A stretch of 34,695 nucleotides of DNA from positions 1-34,695 of the forward strand of contig NZ_JASCRR010000028.1 in assembly GCF_030010215.1 (NCBI RefSeq), read 5' to 3'. This stretch comes from Tianweitania sp. UT-5YL-CI-8 (GTDB taxonomy: Bacteria > Pseudomonadota > Alphaproteobacteria > Rhizobiales > Rhizobiaceae). Position 1 is the first letter of the stretch. The number at the start of each line of letters is the position of its first letter. Position numbers and translations under genes: made by a program. Positions 23,487 through 34,569 of the stretch are shown piece after piece. Under the pieces are notes generated by a model that was not told the DNA's origin, did no database searches, and worked only from the letters and a program-made list of their open reading frames with translations.

Positions 23487-24376
23487 GCCTGGCACTAACG
23501 ACACCGGACGCAACACATGAAGCGCAACCGCCGCGCCGCGGCAGCCGGATCATAGCGATCATGCGCGGTCTCTTGCGCGACGAGGTCGGCTGCATTGCTC
23601 TAGTAATCCTTACGATCGTGCTGGTCATGGCACTGTTCTCCCCGCTGATCACGCAATACGATCCGCTGTTTCAGGACCGCCGCGCTGTACTCAAAGCGCC
23701 GTCGCTGGCGCATTGGTTCGGCACGGACGATATCGGCCGCGACGTGTTTTCCCGCGTGCTTTACGGCACCCGCATCTCCCTGTTCGTGGGTCTGACGGTG
23801 GTCGTGATCACCATGGTCGTCGGGGGCATGATCGGCATGATCTCGGGCTATTTCGGCGGACTCGTCGATATGGTTATCCAGCGCATCGTGGAGGCGCTGG
23901 ATACGCTGCCGTCTTTGGTGCTGTCGCTGTTCATTGCCGCGATGCTCGGGCCGTCGGTGCGGAACGTCATCATCGCCGTGTCGCTCGCCCAGATCCCGCG
24001 CTTCGTCCGCATCGTCCGCTCGGAGATGATGAAGATACGCGGTCAGGACTTCATCCTGGCGTCGAAGGTGATCGGATCTTCGCCGCTGCGCATCATGCTG
24101 ACCCACGGCCTGCCCAACCTGATGCCGACGATGCTGGTGATCGGATCCCTCGCATTCGGCATCGCCATCATGACGGAAGCCGCGCTCAGCTTCCTCGGGG
24201 TCGGTACCCCGCCGCCAAATCCGTCCTTGGGCACAATGCTCTCGCACGGCACTCGCTTTATCGGCGTGGCGCCGTGGCTGATCATCTTTCCTGGCCTGAT
24301 GCTGACCATCAGTGTCTTGGCCCTCAACCTGATCGGCGACGCGCTGCGCGACGTGCTCGATCCACGACAACGCTGA
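23483..24376 (+). CDS. Dpp/Opp-type ABC transporter, permease 2
   Basis: 297-aa DppC/OppC/GsiD-type permease overlapping the upstream gene by 4 bp. The OppC N-terminal region is followed by HWFGTDDIGRDVFSRVLYGTRISL (universal in this family), GGMIGMISGYFGGLVDMVIQR, the coupling loop GQDFILASKVIGSSPLRIML and the terminal EAALSFLGVGTPPPNPSLGTML. It forms the membrane channel with the preceding permease. Confidence 0.93.
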   Translation: MSLALTTPDATHEAQPPRRGSRIIAIMRGLLRDEVGCIALVILTIVLVMALFSPLITQYDPLFQDRRAVLKAPSLAHWFGTDDIGRDVFSRVLYGTRISLFVGLTVVVITMVVGGMIGMISGYFGGLVDMVIQRIVEALDTLPSLVLSLFIAAMLGPSVRNVIIAVSLAQIPRFVRIVRSEMMKIRGQDFILASKVIGSSPLRIMLTHGLPNLMPTMLVIGSLAFGIAIMTEAALSFLGVGTPPPNPSLGTMLSHGTRFIGVAPWLIIFPGLMLTISVLALNLIGDALRDVLDPRQR

Positions 24377-24435
24377 TGTCTAGATTTTCGATACGCATGA
24401 AGACCACCGCAACAAAATCCACGAAGGACTGAAAC

Positions 24436-26031
24436 ATGTTTGAAGGATTATCGACATACGGCCGCGCATTGGCTGTTCTTGCCGCCAGCGCCTTGCTGAC
24501 CTCGGCAGCGCATGCGCAGGATGTGCCAAAATACGGCGGCAAGGTCACGATCAACGTTCACGCCGATGCGCCGAACTTCGATCCGCTGGCAAGCACGGAA
24601 TATGCCGTCCACTCGCGGCTAGGTCTGGCGATGAACCGGCTGGTGGATTGGGCGACCGGCCCGGATATCGACTATGGCGAGTTCGTGCCGAAGCCGGCGC
24701 TTGCCGAGAGCTGGGACATTTCGGCAGACGGCCTGACCTACACATTCAAGCTTCGCAAGGGTGTTGTCTGGCAGGACGTGGCTCCCGTCTCCGGCCGCGC
24801 TTTCACCTCGGCGGATGTGCTGGCCACCTACGCGGCAATTCGCGAAAGCGGCGTGCAAAAGGGCCTGCTGGCGACGGTCGACACCATCACCGCGCCCGAC
24901 GATCATACGGTAGTGATCAAGCTGAAGCGTCCCAACGTGGTTCTCCTCCAGAACCTTGCGCACCAGAATATGTGGATCCTGCCCAAGGAGGCATTCGACG
25001 GCGGCTATGATCGCAACAGCGTCGTCATCGGTACCGGTCCATGGCTCCTGACCGACAATCAGGCGGGCGTCGCGACACACTACAAGAAAAATCCCACCTA
25101 TTTCGGCAAGAACGCCGACGGCAAGCAATTGCCCTATCTCGACGAAGTCGAAATCCTGCCGCTCAAGGATCTGAATGCCCGCATCATGGCGTTCCGCTCC
25201 GGTCAGATCGACATCTGGTTCGGGCCGCTCAATCTGACGCAGATGGCTGCGATCAAGCAGCAGGTTCCCGATCTCCAGGAAATCAAGACCATCGCGAACA
25301 CGCAGACGGAACTCTACCTGAACCCGTCCTTCAAGCCGTTTTCCGATCTGCGCGTGCGCCAGGCGCTGAATTTGGCGATAGACAGGTTGGCGCTGGGCGA
25401 CGTGGTTCGCGGCGGCGGCGCCATCGGCGGCGTGGTCGGCCCGGCCCTGTCGAAGCAAACCTTGCCGGAAGACGAGCGCATTGCGCTCTATGGCACGCCC
25501 GACCATGAGAAGGCCAAGGCCTTGCTGGCCGAAGCCGGCTTCCCCGACGGGTTCTCCTTCGAACTGACGGTTCTAAACTACGGCGAAGAGTTCGTCCGCG
25601 AGGCCGAATGGATCCAGCAGGATTTAGCCGAAATCGGCGTCAAGGCAGAGCTCAAGATGGTCGACCTGGCTGCCGGCCAGGCTCTTGCCAAGGAAGGCAC
25701 CTACCAAGGCTTGTTCCTCGTCATGAGCCCGTTTTCGGAAGCCGACGAATACTTCACCACCCACTTCCTCAAGGGTGGAAACCGCAACTATATGGGCGTG
25801 GACGATGCTGAGTTGACGGCAATGATCCAGGAACAGCAGGGCATTGCCGATCCTGAAGCCCGGCGACAGAAGATCTGGGAAATTCAGCGCTATATCGCCA
25901 AGAACGTGCAAAATCCGCTGCCGATCTGGTCGTCGCTGCTTCTCCATCCCGCGCATGCGCGGGTTCACGGCTGGCGTCCGATGTTGCCACAAGGCTTCCC
26001 GAGCCTGCCAGAGGTGTGGGTCAGCGAATGA
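24436..26031 (+). CDS. Dpp/Opp-type ABC transporter, substrate-binding protein (SBP_bac_5)
   Basis: 531-aa periplasmic binding protein. GAAGGA precedes ATG 24436. The signal peptide (YGRALAVLAASALLTSAAHA) is cleaved before QDVPKYGG. Family markers are NFDPLASTEYAVHSRLGLAMNRL, PALAESWDISADGLTYTFKLRKGV, FTSADVLATYAA, VIGTGPWLL, and NLAIDRLALGDVV. Peptide-binding proteins of this size class take up dipeptides, oligopeptides, glutathione or opine-like and glycoside compounds; which one cannot be deduced. Co-encoded hydrolases and an M20 amidohydrolase suggest an amide- or ester-linked compound. Confidence 0.92.
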   Translation: MFEGLSTYGRALAVLAASALLTSAAHAQDVPKYGGKVTINVHADAPNFDPLASTEYAVHSRLGLAMNRLVDWATGPDIDYGEFVPKPALAESWDISADGLTYTFKLRKGVVWQDVAPVSGRAFTSADVLATYAAIRESGVQKGLLATVDTITAPDDHTVVIKLKRPNVVLLQNLAHQNMWILPKEAFDGGYDRNSVVIGTGPWLLTDNQAGVATHYKKNPTYFGKNADGKQLPYLDEVEILPLKDLNARIMAFRSGQIDIWFGPLNLTQMAAIKQQVPDLQEIKTIANTQTELYLNPSFKPFSDLRVRQALNLAIDRLALGDVVRGGGAIGGVVGPALSKQTLPEDERIALYGTPDHEKAKALLAEAGFPDGFSFELTVLNYGEEFVREAEWIQQDLAEIGVKAELKMVDLAAGQALAKEGTYQGLFLVMSPFSEADEYFTTHFLKGGNRNYMGVDDAELTAMIQEQQGIADPEARRQKIWEIQRYIAKNVQNPLPIWSSLLLHPAHARVHGWRPMLPQGFPSLPEVWVSE

Positions 26032-27068
26032 CACCTGGCTCTGCCACGCCAATGACTCCGATGTCCGCTCCGTCTTACGGTCAAGGCTCTGCCGAGCCAA
26101 CGGTGCTTGCCGTCGAAGCGCTGGCCGTGCGGTACGGGGATATGGAGGTCTGCTCGGACGTCTCCTTGTCGGTGCGGCGCGGCGAAGCGCTGGCGCTGAT
26201 CGGGGAATCGGGCTCGGGCAAGTCGGTGACGGTTCTTGCCGTCACGGGTTTGCTGGGCCGTGGCGGGGCAATTTCCCGCGGCAGCGTCGTTCTGGACGGC
26301 GAGGAAATCACCCGCCTCTCCGAGAAGGAACGCCGTCGCCGCGGGCTTTTCGGCCGGCGCATTGGGGTGATCTTCCAAAACCCGTCGCGAGCGCTCGATC
26401 CGGTGTTCACCGTCGGGCAACAGCTCAACGAAGCGCTGTCGCTCACAGGCCTCAACGGCCGCGAAGCATTGCGGTCCAAGGCAGCGGAGTGGCTGCGCCA
26501 TGTCGGCCTGCCTGATCCCGAGGAAGCGCTTGATCGCTATCCCCACCAACTGTCCGGCGGGCAGAGGCAGCGCGCCATGATTGCCATTGCGCTTGCTTCC
26601 GAGCCGGAACTGCTGATTGCCGACGAGCCGACGACCGCGTTGGACGTCACGATCCAGGCGCAGGTGCTGAATCTGATCCGCCGGCTGCAGCGCGAGCTCA
26701 ATCTGGCGCTGATCATCGTCACCCACGATTTCGGCGTGGTGGCCGCCATGGCAGACCGTGTCTCGGTGATGTATGCGGGCGAAGTGGTCGAGACCGGCAG
26801 CGTCACAGAGATCATCCGAGACCCACGCCATCCCTATACGCGGGCGCTGCTGGGAAGTTTGCCGACCGGCCAACCCGGCGCCCGCATCGAGGCCTTGCCA
26901 GGATCGGTGCCTTCGGCGGGGACGATGCCCACGGGGTGCCGCTTCCATCCGCGCTGTCCCGCTGCCGTGGCCGAATGCGCCGGTGAGGAACCGCGTCTCG
27001 AACCTGCATCCTACGGCCGTGTTCTGCGCTGCCTGAGAGCCGAGGAGCTTGCGGCCTATGACGCCTGA
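26028..27068 (+). CDS. Dpp/Opp-type ABC transporter, ATP-binding protein 1 (DppD-like)
   Basis: 346 aa from the ATG at 26028, which overlaps the binding-protein stop (ATGA); an upstream GTG frame extension is not needed. Walker A GESGSGKS is at residues 59-66, the signature LSGGQRQRAMIAIAL, Walker B LLIADEPTTALDVT, and the C-terminal oligopeptide-transporter domain has HPYTRALLGSLP and the cysteine-bearing TGCRFHPRCP. The N-terminal ~25 residues (Met/Pro/Ser-rich) are unusual and may be poorly conserved. Confidence 0.92.
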   Translation: MTPGSATPMTPMSAPSYGQGSAEPTVLAVEALAVRYGDMEVCSDVSLSVRRGEALALIGESGSGKSVTVLAVTGLLGRGGAISRGSVVLDGEEITRLSEKERRRRGLFGRRIGVIFQNPSRALDPVFTVGQQLNEALSLTGLNGREALRSKAAEWLRHVGLPDPEEALDRYPHQLSGGQRQRAMIAIALASEPELLIADEPTTALDVTIQAQVLNLIRRLQRELNLALIIVTHDFGVVAAMADRVSVMYAGEVVETGSVTEIIRDPRHPYTRALLGSLPTGQPGARIEALPGSVPSAGTMPTGCRFHPRCPAAVAECAGEEPRLEPASYGRVLRCLRAEELAAYDA

Positions 27069-28035
27069 GAGCGCTCTGCCCGATGGCGCCTTGTTCTCAC
27101 TGCGCGACGTGTCGGTGCGCTATCCTATCCGCCGTGGCTTCTTCCAGCGCGTCGTCGGCCATGTCGGGGCGGTGGAACAGGTCAGTTTCGACCTGATGCG
27201 CGGCGAAACGCTGGCTCTGGTCGGCGAATCCGGCTGTGGAAAATCTACCTTGGGGCGTGCCATGCTGCGCCTTGAAGATGTGTCCGAAGGCACCATCACC
27301 GCAAACGGCGGCATGTCCCGGCGCGAAATCGCGCGACGCGTGCAGGTGGTGTTTCAGGATCCGCTCGGTTCGCTCGACCCTCGCTGGCGGATTGGAGACC
27401 TGATCGGCGAGGGGCTCGACGTTCATGGCATCGTGCGTGGAGCCGCGCGTAACGACCGAGTGCGCGAATTGTTGTCCCAGGTCGAACTGCCCGCGAGCGC
27501 GTTCTACAAATTCCCGCATCAGCTATCCGGCGGGCAGCAACAGCGCGTGGCGATTGCACGGGCACTTGCCATGCGGCCGGAACTGATCGTGCTGGACGAG
27601 GCGACTTCGGCCCTTGACGTGTCGGTCCAGGCGCAGATACTCAACCTGCTCAAGGATTTACAGGCCGAATACAATCTGACCTACCTGTTCATCTCGCACG
27701 ACCTCACAGTGGTCGGCCAGTTCGCCGACCGTGTCGCGGTCATGTATCTCGGTCGCATCATGGAAACGGGCAGCACCACCGAAGTGCTTGCTTCACCCCG
27801 GCATCCCTACACGCGCGCGCTGTTGGCGTCGTCGTTGAAGGTCGATCCCGACGCCCGCATCGAGACCATTCCACTGCTAACCGGCGACGTGCCGAGCCCG
27901 AGAAATCCACCTTCCGGCTGCCGCTTCCGCACGCGGTGCCCCCTCGCGCAGCCCGACTGCGCCAGTCTCGATCACCGGATGGTCATGGCAGGTAGCCGCC
28001 AAACGGCAGCTTGCCGCGCCAACAACGAACACTGA
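27058..28035 (+). CDS. Dpp/Opp-type ABC transporter, ATP-binding protein 2 (DppF-like)
   Basis: 325 aa from ATG 27058, overlapping the previous gene by 11 bp. Features are YPIRRGFFQRVVGHVGAVEQ, typical of DppF/OppF N-termini, Walker A GESGCGKST, VFQDPLGSLDPRW, signature LSGGQQQRVAIARAL, Walker B LIVLDEATSALDVS, and the C-terminal HPYTRALLASSL with SGCRFRTRCPLAQ. It completes a full five-gene peptide-type importer. There are 21 bp to the alpha/beta hydrolase gene. Confidence 0.92.
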   Translation: MTPESALPDGALFSLRDVSVRYPIRRGFFQRVVGHVGAVEQVSFDLMRGETLALVGESGCGKSTLGRAMLRLEDVSEGTITANGGMSRREIARRVQVVFQDPLGSLDPRWRIGDLIGEGLDVHGIVRGAARNDRVRELLSQVELPASAFYKFPHQLSGGQQQRVAIARALAMRPELIVLDEATSALDVSVQAQILNLLKDLQAEYNLTYLFISHDLTVVGQFADRVAVMYLGRIMETGSTTEVLASPRHPYTRALLASSLKVDPDARIETIPLLTGDVPSPRNPPSGCRFRTRCPLAQPDCASLDHRMVMAGSRQTAACRANNEH

Positions 28036-28056
28036 CCCATTTACGCAGAGAGTGCC

Positions 28057-28911
28057 ATGACTGTTACTACCATTGACCCGAACTGGACCTCGCATATCGT
28101 CGATCTCGACGGCGTGAAAATTCGCTACCTCGACAATGGCGGCAGCGGTCCGGTGGTTATCTGCCTACATGGCACGTCGATGACTGCGCATGCCTGGGGT
28201 CATCTCGCCGCCAGCCTCAAGGACGACGCCCGTGTCATCGCCGTCGACATGCGCGGTCACGGCGCGTCCGACCGTCCCAACACCACCTATACGATCGCTG
28301 AATTGGCGGGAGACGTCGCTAGGCTGGCTGATATGCTGGACCTGACCGCTATAACGCTCATCGGCAGTTCGGTCGGCAATCAGGTCGCTGTGTCTTTCGC
28401 AGCCGCCAATCCCGAGCGGGTCGCCGGCTTGATGCTCTCCGATCCCAGCTTTTTCGTCTCCGATACCGAGATCGTCAAATATCTGCGCTCCCACCATACC
28501 CGGAAGCGTAGCTATCCGGTCCGCGCAGAGGCGGAAGCCTATGCGAAGGCACTGCCGCAGCGATCCGGCCTTAGCCCGGAATTGCACCGGCTCGCCATGC
28601 AGGGCGACTTCCGCGAAGAGGCCGATGGCAGTTGGAGCTGGGCCTACGACCTCGGCGCGATCACCAAGGTGTTTCTCAATCTCTCGACTGACCAGTCCGC
28701 CGATATCAAGGCGATCACGGCACCGGTGTTCATTCTCAATGCCGACCGGTCCAACGTGCTCTCCGGCAATCAGGCGCAGGATTTGGTGAACGCCTTCCCC
28801 AATGCCCGGCTGGAGGTGATGCAGAACAGCAATCACACCATCTGGGGCGATCAGCCCGATCTTCTGGCTGAGAAGACCCGCGCATTCCTGAACGCGCTGC
28901 CACGGGCGTGA
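28057..28911 (+). CDS. Alpha/beta-fold hydrolase
   Basis: 284-aa serine hydrolase. The nucleophile is S105 in GSSVG (GxSxG elbow after strand LIGSSVGN); the oxyanion-region HGTSMTAHAWGHL follows strand VVICLHG. The acid is probably the Asp in FILNADRSN and the base the His in NSNHTIWGDQ. The DMRGHGASDRP segment is typical of esterases, lactonases and haloperoxidase-like or MhpC-like hydrolases. There is no signal peptide, so it is cytoplasmic and could cleave the imported compound. It sits between the transporter and the acyl-CoA synthetase; its stop overlaps that gene's start (TGATG). Confidence 0.88.
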   Translation: MTVTTIDPNWTSHIVDLDGVKIRYLDNGGSGPVVICLHGTSMTAHAWGHLAASLKDDARVIAVDMRGHGASDRPNTTYTIAELAGDVARLADMLDLTAITLIGSSVGNQVAVSFAAANPERVAGLMLSDPSFFVSDTEIVKYLRSHHTRKRSYPVRAEAEAYAKALPQRSGLSPELHRLAMQGDFREEADGSWSWAYDLGAITKVFLNLSTDQSADIKAITAPVFILNADRSNVLSGNQAQDLVNAFPNARLEVMQNSNHTIWGDQPDLLAEKTRAFLNALPRA

Positions 28912-30605
28912 TGCATCCCGCTTTGGACACGACCATGGACAGATATCAGAGCCTGCGGGACAGCTATCGGCAGAACCTGCCGGAAACCTTCAATTTTGGC
29001 ACCGACGTCGTCGATGCCTGGGCTGCGGATGCCATTCGCAACGCTGCCGCTCCCGCGCTCATCTGGTGCAATGCCGCCGGGCTGGAGCGCAGCTATAGCT
29101 TTGCCGAAATCGCCGGCCTAACCGACCGGCTGGCTGCCGCATTGTCCCGGCGTGGCGTCGGGAGAGGCGACAGGGTGCTGATCATGCTGCCGCGCATTCC
29201 AGCCTGGCAACTGGCCATGGTCGCGGTGCTGAAGCTTGGCGCGATCGCAATACCCTCCGTCACCATGCTGACCGCCAAGGATATCGACTACCGGCTGAGC
29301 AACTCCGGCGCGCGCGCGGTCATCACTACCACGCCGGAAATTGCCAAGTTCGCCTCGGCTCGCCCCGATATTTTGCGGATATCGGTCGATCCCTTGTCGC
29401 TCCCCGGCGATAGCAGCGAAGACACATTAGCACCGGAAGGCTGGCGGCCGCTGGGTGCGTTGCTTGCCGAAGATGCCACCGGTTTCGAGCCTGCCATTGT
29501 GAAGGCGGAAGACCCTGCTCTCATTTTCTATACCTCCGGCTCGACCGGCCTGCCCAAGGGAGTCACCCATGCCGCGCGCGCGCTTTTTGCTTGGCGGGGC
29601 TCGGCCGAGCACTGGCTCGATCTTGGCCCCGACGACGTGATGTTTTGTACCGCCGATACCGGCTGGTCGAAGGCCGGAACGTCGATCTTGTTCGGACCGT
29701 GGAGCCGGGGTTCCACTGTGCTGTTCTATGACGGCCCCTTCCATGCTGAATACCGGCTCGAACTGATCGCGCGTTATGGTGTGACGGTCTATTGCGCGGC
29801 AGCGACCGAGCTTCGCCGGCTTGTAGCCCTCGATCTCGGCGCAAATCCTGTGCCGTCGTTGCGGCTGACGGTCTCGGCGGGGGAAAGCCTGAACCCTCCG
29901 GTTCTGGAAAGCTGGAAGGCCATGACCGGCCGTCCGGTTCTCGAGGCTTACGGGCTCACCGAGACACTGATGCTGGTCGCGAATTATCGAGAAACAGAGG
30001 TTCGCCCGGGAGCGATGGGACGCCCTTTGCCGGGTGTGACATTGGACCTGATCACGACCAAAGGTGTTCTTGCCGCGCCCGGCGAGACGGGGCAGATCGC
30101 CTTGCGCCTGCCGAGCCCGCATCTGATGCTGGGCTATTGGCAGGATCCGGAGCGCACTGCATCGACGATGACGAGCGTGAGCGGGCAGGCTTATTTCCTG
30201 ACCGGCGACAATGCGCGGTCCGATGAAGACGGCTATCTCTATTACGAGGGCAGGGCCGACGACGTCATCAATTCGGCGGGCTACCGCATCGGGCCGCAGG
30301 AAGTCGAGAACGCGCTGGTGGAGCATCCGCTGGTTCGCGAGGCGGCGGCGGTGCCCACCCCGGATAGCGAGCGCGGCGAGGTTGTGAAGGCGTTCGTCGT
30401 TCTCCATGACGGCCACCAGGGCACGGACGGTCTGGCAAAGGAGTTGCAGGATTTCGTCAAGCGCCTGACGGCACCTTACAAATACCCCCGCCGCGTCGAA
30501 TTCGTGACGGAACTGCCCAAGAACCCGGTTGGCAAGATCCAGCGCCGTCTTCTGCGCCAGCAGGAGTTCGACGCCTTTCAGGCCCTGACCCAAACCAAAG
30601 CATGA
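28911..30605 (+). CDS. AMP-binding acyl-CoA synthetase
   Basis: 564 aa from the ATG at 28911, which shares a base with the hydrolase stop (TGATG). A GTG one codon before and an ATG at 28935 are alternatives. It activates a carboxylic acid with ATP to the acyl-AMP and then the CoA thioester. Adenylate-forming motifs are complete: YTSGSTGLPKG at residues 207-217, EAYGLTET, FLTGDNARSDEDGYLYYEGRA (hinge region), INSAGYRIGPQEVE, and the catalytic Lys K542 in KNPVGKIQRR. The overall shape resembles medium-chain/benzoate-type ligases (MACS/acetyl-CoA synthetase-like). Expected substrate is the acid freed by the neighbouring hydrolases. It overlaps the next gene by 4 bp. Confidence 0.9.
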   Translation: MHPALDTTMDRYQSLRDSYRQNLPETFNFGTDVVDAWAADAIRNAAAPALIWCNAAGLERSYSFAEIAGLTDRLAAALSRRGVGRGDRVLIMLPRIPAWQLAMVAVLKLGAIAIPSVTMLTAKDIDYRLSNSGARAVITTTPEIAKFASARPDILRISVDPLSLPGDSSEDTLAPEGWRPLGALLAEDATGFEPAIVKAEDPALIFYTSGSTGLPKGVTHAARALFAWRGSAEHWLDLGPDDVMFCTADTGWSKAGTSILFGPWSRGSTVLFYDGPFHAEYRLELIARYGVTVYCAAATELRRLVALDLGANPVPSLRLTVSAGESLNPPVLESWKAMTGRPVLEAYGLTETLMLVANYRETEVRPGAMGRPLPGVTLDLITTKGVLAAPGETGQIALRLPSPHLMLGYWQDPERTASTMTSVSGQAYFLTGDNARSDEDGYLYYEGRADDVINSAGYRIGPQEVENALVEHPLVREAAAVPTPDSERGEVVKAFVVLHDGHQGTDGLAKELQDFVKRLTAPYKYPRRVEFVTELPKNPVGKIQRRLLRQQEFDAFQALTQTKA

Positions 30606-32521
30606 AGGACATTGCCATGGCCGAGCAAAAGGACGAACAGTTCCATGACGTGGTGATATCGCGCTCCGTAAAGGTGGTGGCGCGTGACGGGGTGAAGCTG
30701 TCGGTGGACATCTACCGGCCGGCACAGGACGGCGAGCCGCTGCCCGGTCCGTTCCCGGCCGTGATGACGCGTTCGCCCTATGATACGCGCTCGGGCAAGG
30801 GGCCTTCCGGGCAGGCCGGCAATGGCGAGTATTTCGCCAAGCGCGGCTATCTCTATGCGGTGCAGGATTCGCGCGGTCGGTATGAATCGGAGGGTGAGTT
30901 CGTGCTGCTCGATCAGGATGGCGAAGACGGCTACGACGTCATCGAATGGCTGGCCGCAAGGCCATATTGCAACGGCATGATCGGCACGCAAGGTTCATCG
31001 CTGCGCGCCTGGAACCAGAATGCCACGGCCCTGCATCGCCCGCCGCATCTGAAGGCGATGTGGATCAATCAGGGCGGCTCGAACGGTCTTAAGACGGCGT
31101 TGCGGCATCACGGCGCGCTGGAACTGCGCTGGCTCGCCTGGGCGGTCACCAACGGCATTCACGCCCAGGAAGCTCACGCCGATCCCGCGATCCAGACCGC
31201 CATGGTGCGCAATGCGGAACAGATGTACGACTGGTTCCGCCGCCTGCCATGGAGCGAAGGCAACAGCCCGCTTTCGCCATTGCCGAAGTGGGAGAAATGG
31301 GCGCTCGACCTCTACCGCAATGCCGATGACGGTCCGTTTTGGCAGAACCCGAGCCGCAATTTCGAGCCGTATCGCCACCAGTCGGCGGATGTCCCGACGG
31401 TCTATGCCGGGGCATGGTACGACAGCTATGCGCGATCCTCGATCGAGAATTATCTGGCGATGGAGCCCCGCGCATCCCACCAGTATCTGCTGATGGGCGG
31501 CGGCGTGCACGGCGGACCGAACTTCGACAACCGCATGATCGGCCAGGTCGACCTCGGCGAGGGAGCTCCGATCAAGGGCAATCTGTCGAAAGACCGCAAA
31601 TATATGATGCTGCGCTTTTTCGACCGCTTCTTAAAGGGCGACGACACCGCCTGGGTTGACCAGCCGAAAATCCGCTATTTCCGCATGGGCGGCGATGGCA
31701 GCCGCAACGCGGCGGGACAGTTGGTCCATGGCGGGCACTGGACGGTCGACACGCAATGGCCCCCGTCCGGCGTCGAGGAGCAGGACTGGTTCCTGCATGG
31801 AGATCTGACCCTCTCGCCAGCCGTACCGGCTCAGGCTGCGCCAAGCCGCTTCGCCTACGACCCCGAGCATCCCATGCCGACCGTTGCCGGCAACGTCTCG
31901 TCGATGACGCAGAACCTGCCACCGTTCCCGCGCATGATGCGCACCGGCGATCCGATCAGTCTGCGCCAGAGCATCGTGCTGCAGGGGGCTGCCGATCAGG
32001 TGACCCATGCCGGCATGTTTGCCGAGCCGCCCTATGGCGACCTCGCCGAACGCGATGACGTGCTGGTGTTCACCACAGCGCCGTTCGAGACGGAAACGGA
32101 GGTGACGGGCAGCCCCGAAGTCGAAATCTTCCTGTCTTCGGATGCACCCGATACCGACATCTACTGCATGCTGCAGGACGTTTATCCGGTGTCGGAGACA
32201 TGGCCGGAAGGCTATCGCATGAACCTGTGCGACAGCCTGTTTCGTGTGCGTTACCGTGAGAGCTACGCCGCGCCCGTGATGATGCAGGAGGGTGAAGTGG
32301 TGCGCATCCGCTTCCCTCTTTATCCGACCTCGAATGCCTTCCAGCCGGGGCATCGGCTGCGGCTTCTGGTTTCGTCCTCGTCCTTTCCCCGGTTCGATCC
32401 AAACCCGAACACGGGCGAGCCGATTGGCCGCCACACCCACACGCGCAAGGCTGTGAACCTGATCCACCACGACCCGGAGCACCGTTCGCGCCTGATCCTT
32501 CCGATCAAGCGAGGGGGCTGA
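30602..32521 (+). CDS. CocE/NonD-family acyl hydrolase (X-Pro dipeptidyl-peptidase S15 fold)
   Basis: 639 aa from the ATGA overlap at 30602; an ATG at 30617 (MAEQKDEQF) is the alternative. The family includes cocaine esterase, alpha-amino-acid ester hydrolase and glutaryl-7-ACA acylase, which cleave ester or amide bonds. The oxyanion Tyr lies in TRSPYDT (Y60), followed by the diagnostic QDSRGRYESEGEF. The nucleophile is probably S133 (GTQGSSLRAW; other members have GxSY, so the S-L is slightly unusual). The C-terminal jelly-roll domain is visible (VTGSPEVEIFLSSDAPDTDI, SSSFPRFDPNPNTG). No signal peptide is seen, so it is probably cytoplasmic. Substrate unknown. Confidence 0.88.
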   Translation: MKDIAMAEQKDEQFHDVVISRSVKVVARDGVKLSVDIYRPAQDGEPLPGPFPAVMTRSPYDTRSGKGPSGQAGNGEYFAKRGYLYAVQDSRGRYESEGEFVLLDQDGEDGYDVIEWLAARPYCNGMIGTQGSSLRAWNQNATALHRPPHLKAMWINQGGSNGLKTALRHHGALELRWLAWAVTNGIHAQEAHADPAIQTAMVRNAEQMYDWFRRLPWSEGNSPLSPLPKWEKWALDLYRNADDGPFWQNPSRNFEPYRHQSADVPTVYAGAWYDSYARSSIENYLAMEPRASHQYLLMGGGVHGGPNFDNRMIGQVDLGEGAPIKGNLSKDRKYMMLRFFDRFLKGDDTAWVDQPKIRYFRMGGDGSRNAAGQLVHGGHWTVDTQWPPSGVEEQDWFLHGDLTLSPAVPAQAAPSRFAYDPEHPMPTVAGNVSSMTQNLPPFPRMMRTGDPISLRQSIVLQGAADQVTHAGMFAEPPYGDLAERDDVLVFTTAPFETETEVTGSPEVEIFLSSDAPDTDIYCMLQDVYPVSETWPEGYRMNLCDSLFRVRYRESYAAPVMMQEGEVVRIRFPLYPTSNAFQPGHRLRLLVSSSSFPRFDPNPNTGEPIGRHTHTRKAVNLIHHDPEHRSRLILPIKRGG

Positions 32522-32524
32522 GCC

Positions 32525-33928
<1,404 letters not shown>

Positions 33929-33939
33929 AGCCGATCTCG

Positions 33940-34273
33940 CTGGGCTTTATTCCAGCCTGCGCAATGGCAATCTCCATAACTCTGCGCGCGCGACGATTCC
34001 CGCCTTCAGACCCGGATATTATGTGATGGGCGTCAGCGGTCGTGCCGTATCCGTCGAGTTCGGTAAGCGCGTGGTGCCGCGCACAAGGCTTAAGGGTTCG
34101 ATGACCAGCATGCCGGCTCCCTCGCCCATGACGAAGCCATCACGGTTCATGTCACAAGGGCGCGATGCCCGGGCCGTTGTTCGTTGAAGCCAGTCGATAG
34201 CGATCGGGCGGCGGCGAAACCGCGCCCTCCGTCGAGGCGATGAAGAACGGCGCTTGAACACATTGCGATGCCG
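33940..34273 (-). pseudogene. Beta-ketoacyl-ACP synthase (FabF-like) remnant, several frameshifts
   Basis: On the minus strand, pieces in successive frames line up with the middle of a FabF/KAS II protein: GFAAARSLSTGFNEQ, then ASRPCDMNRDGFVMGEGAGM, then ELDGYGTTADAHHI followed by MEIAIAQAGIKPSEIG. At least two frame changes are needed to join them. The N-terminal catalytic Cys and the C-terminal catalytic His regions are absent. It is a dead fragment lying tail to tail with the M20 gene, possibly brought in with flanking mobile DNA. Confidence 0.7.
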
Positions 34274-34289
34274 TAGGGAGGGGCACATG

Positions 34290-34569
34290 TTTGACGCGGG
34301 AAGCGCGATCAGATCATCACATCATTGCAGAACTTATCCGCAGACGAGTACCCACAGTGAAACGCGGGGTTGGCGCACCTAGCGACAGTAGGGTTCTCTC
34401 GAGACGTGCAAGTGAAGGGATTCGGGGTGGAAGTCGGGTCGATCGTCGTTGCCTGAATGCGAAATCGAGGAGCCATTGATTGTCGATCTCCAGAGCTTCG
34501 CCGGGAACTTGAAAACAGCCTGAAGAATGGCGAGACACGGTCAACGCATCGGCAGCCATATCGCCGGAC
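34290..34569. other. Gene-free stretch at right edge
   Basis: Two short minus-strand frames are open here but neither resembles a known protein, and neither has a convincing ribosome-binding site. Nothing else was recognised. Confidence 0.4.

Noticed and set aside
29427-30725. 432-codon minus-strand frame opposite the acyl-CoA synthetase
   Set aside because: Shadow of a well-supported gene with no family features.
33940-34273. Nodulation gene nodE instead of a FabF remnant
   Set aside because: The GEGAG and GYGTTADAHHI stretches fit general FabF-type synthases better, and no nod box or nod genes are nearby.
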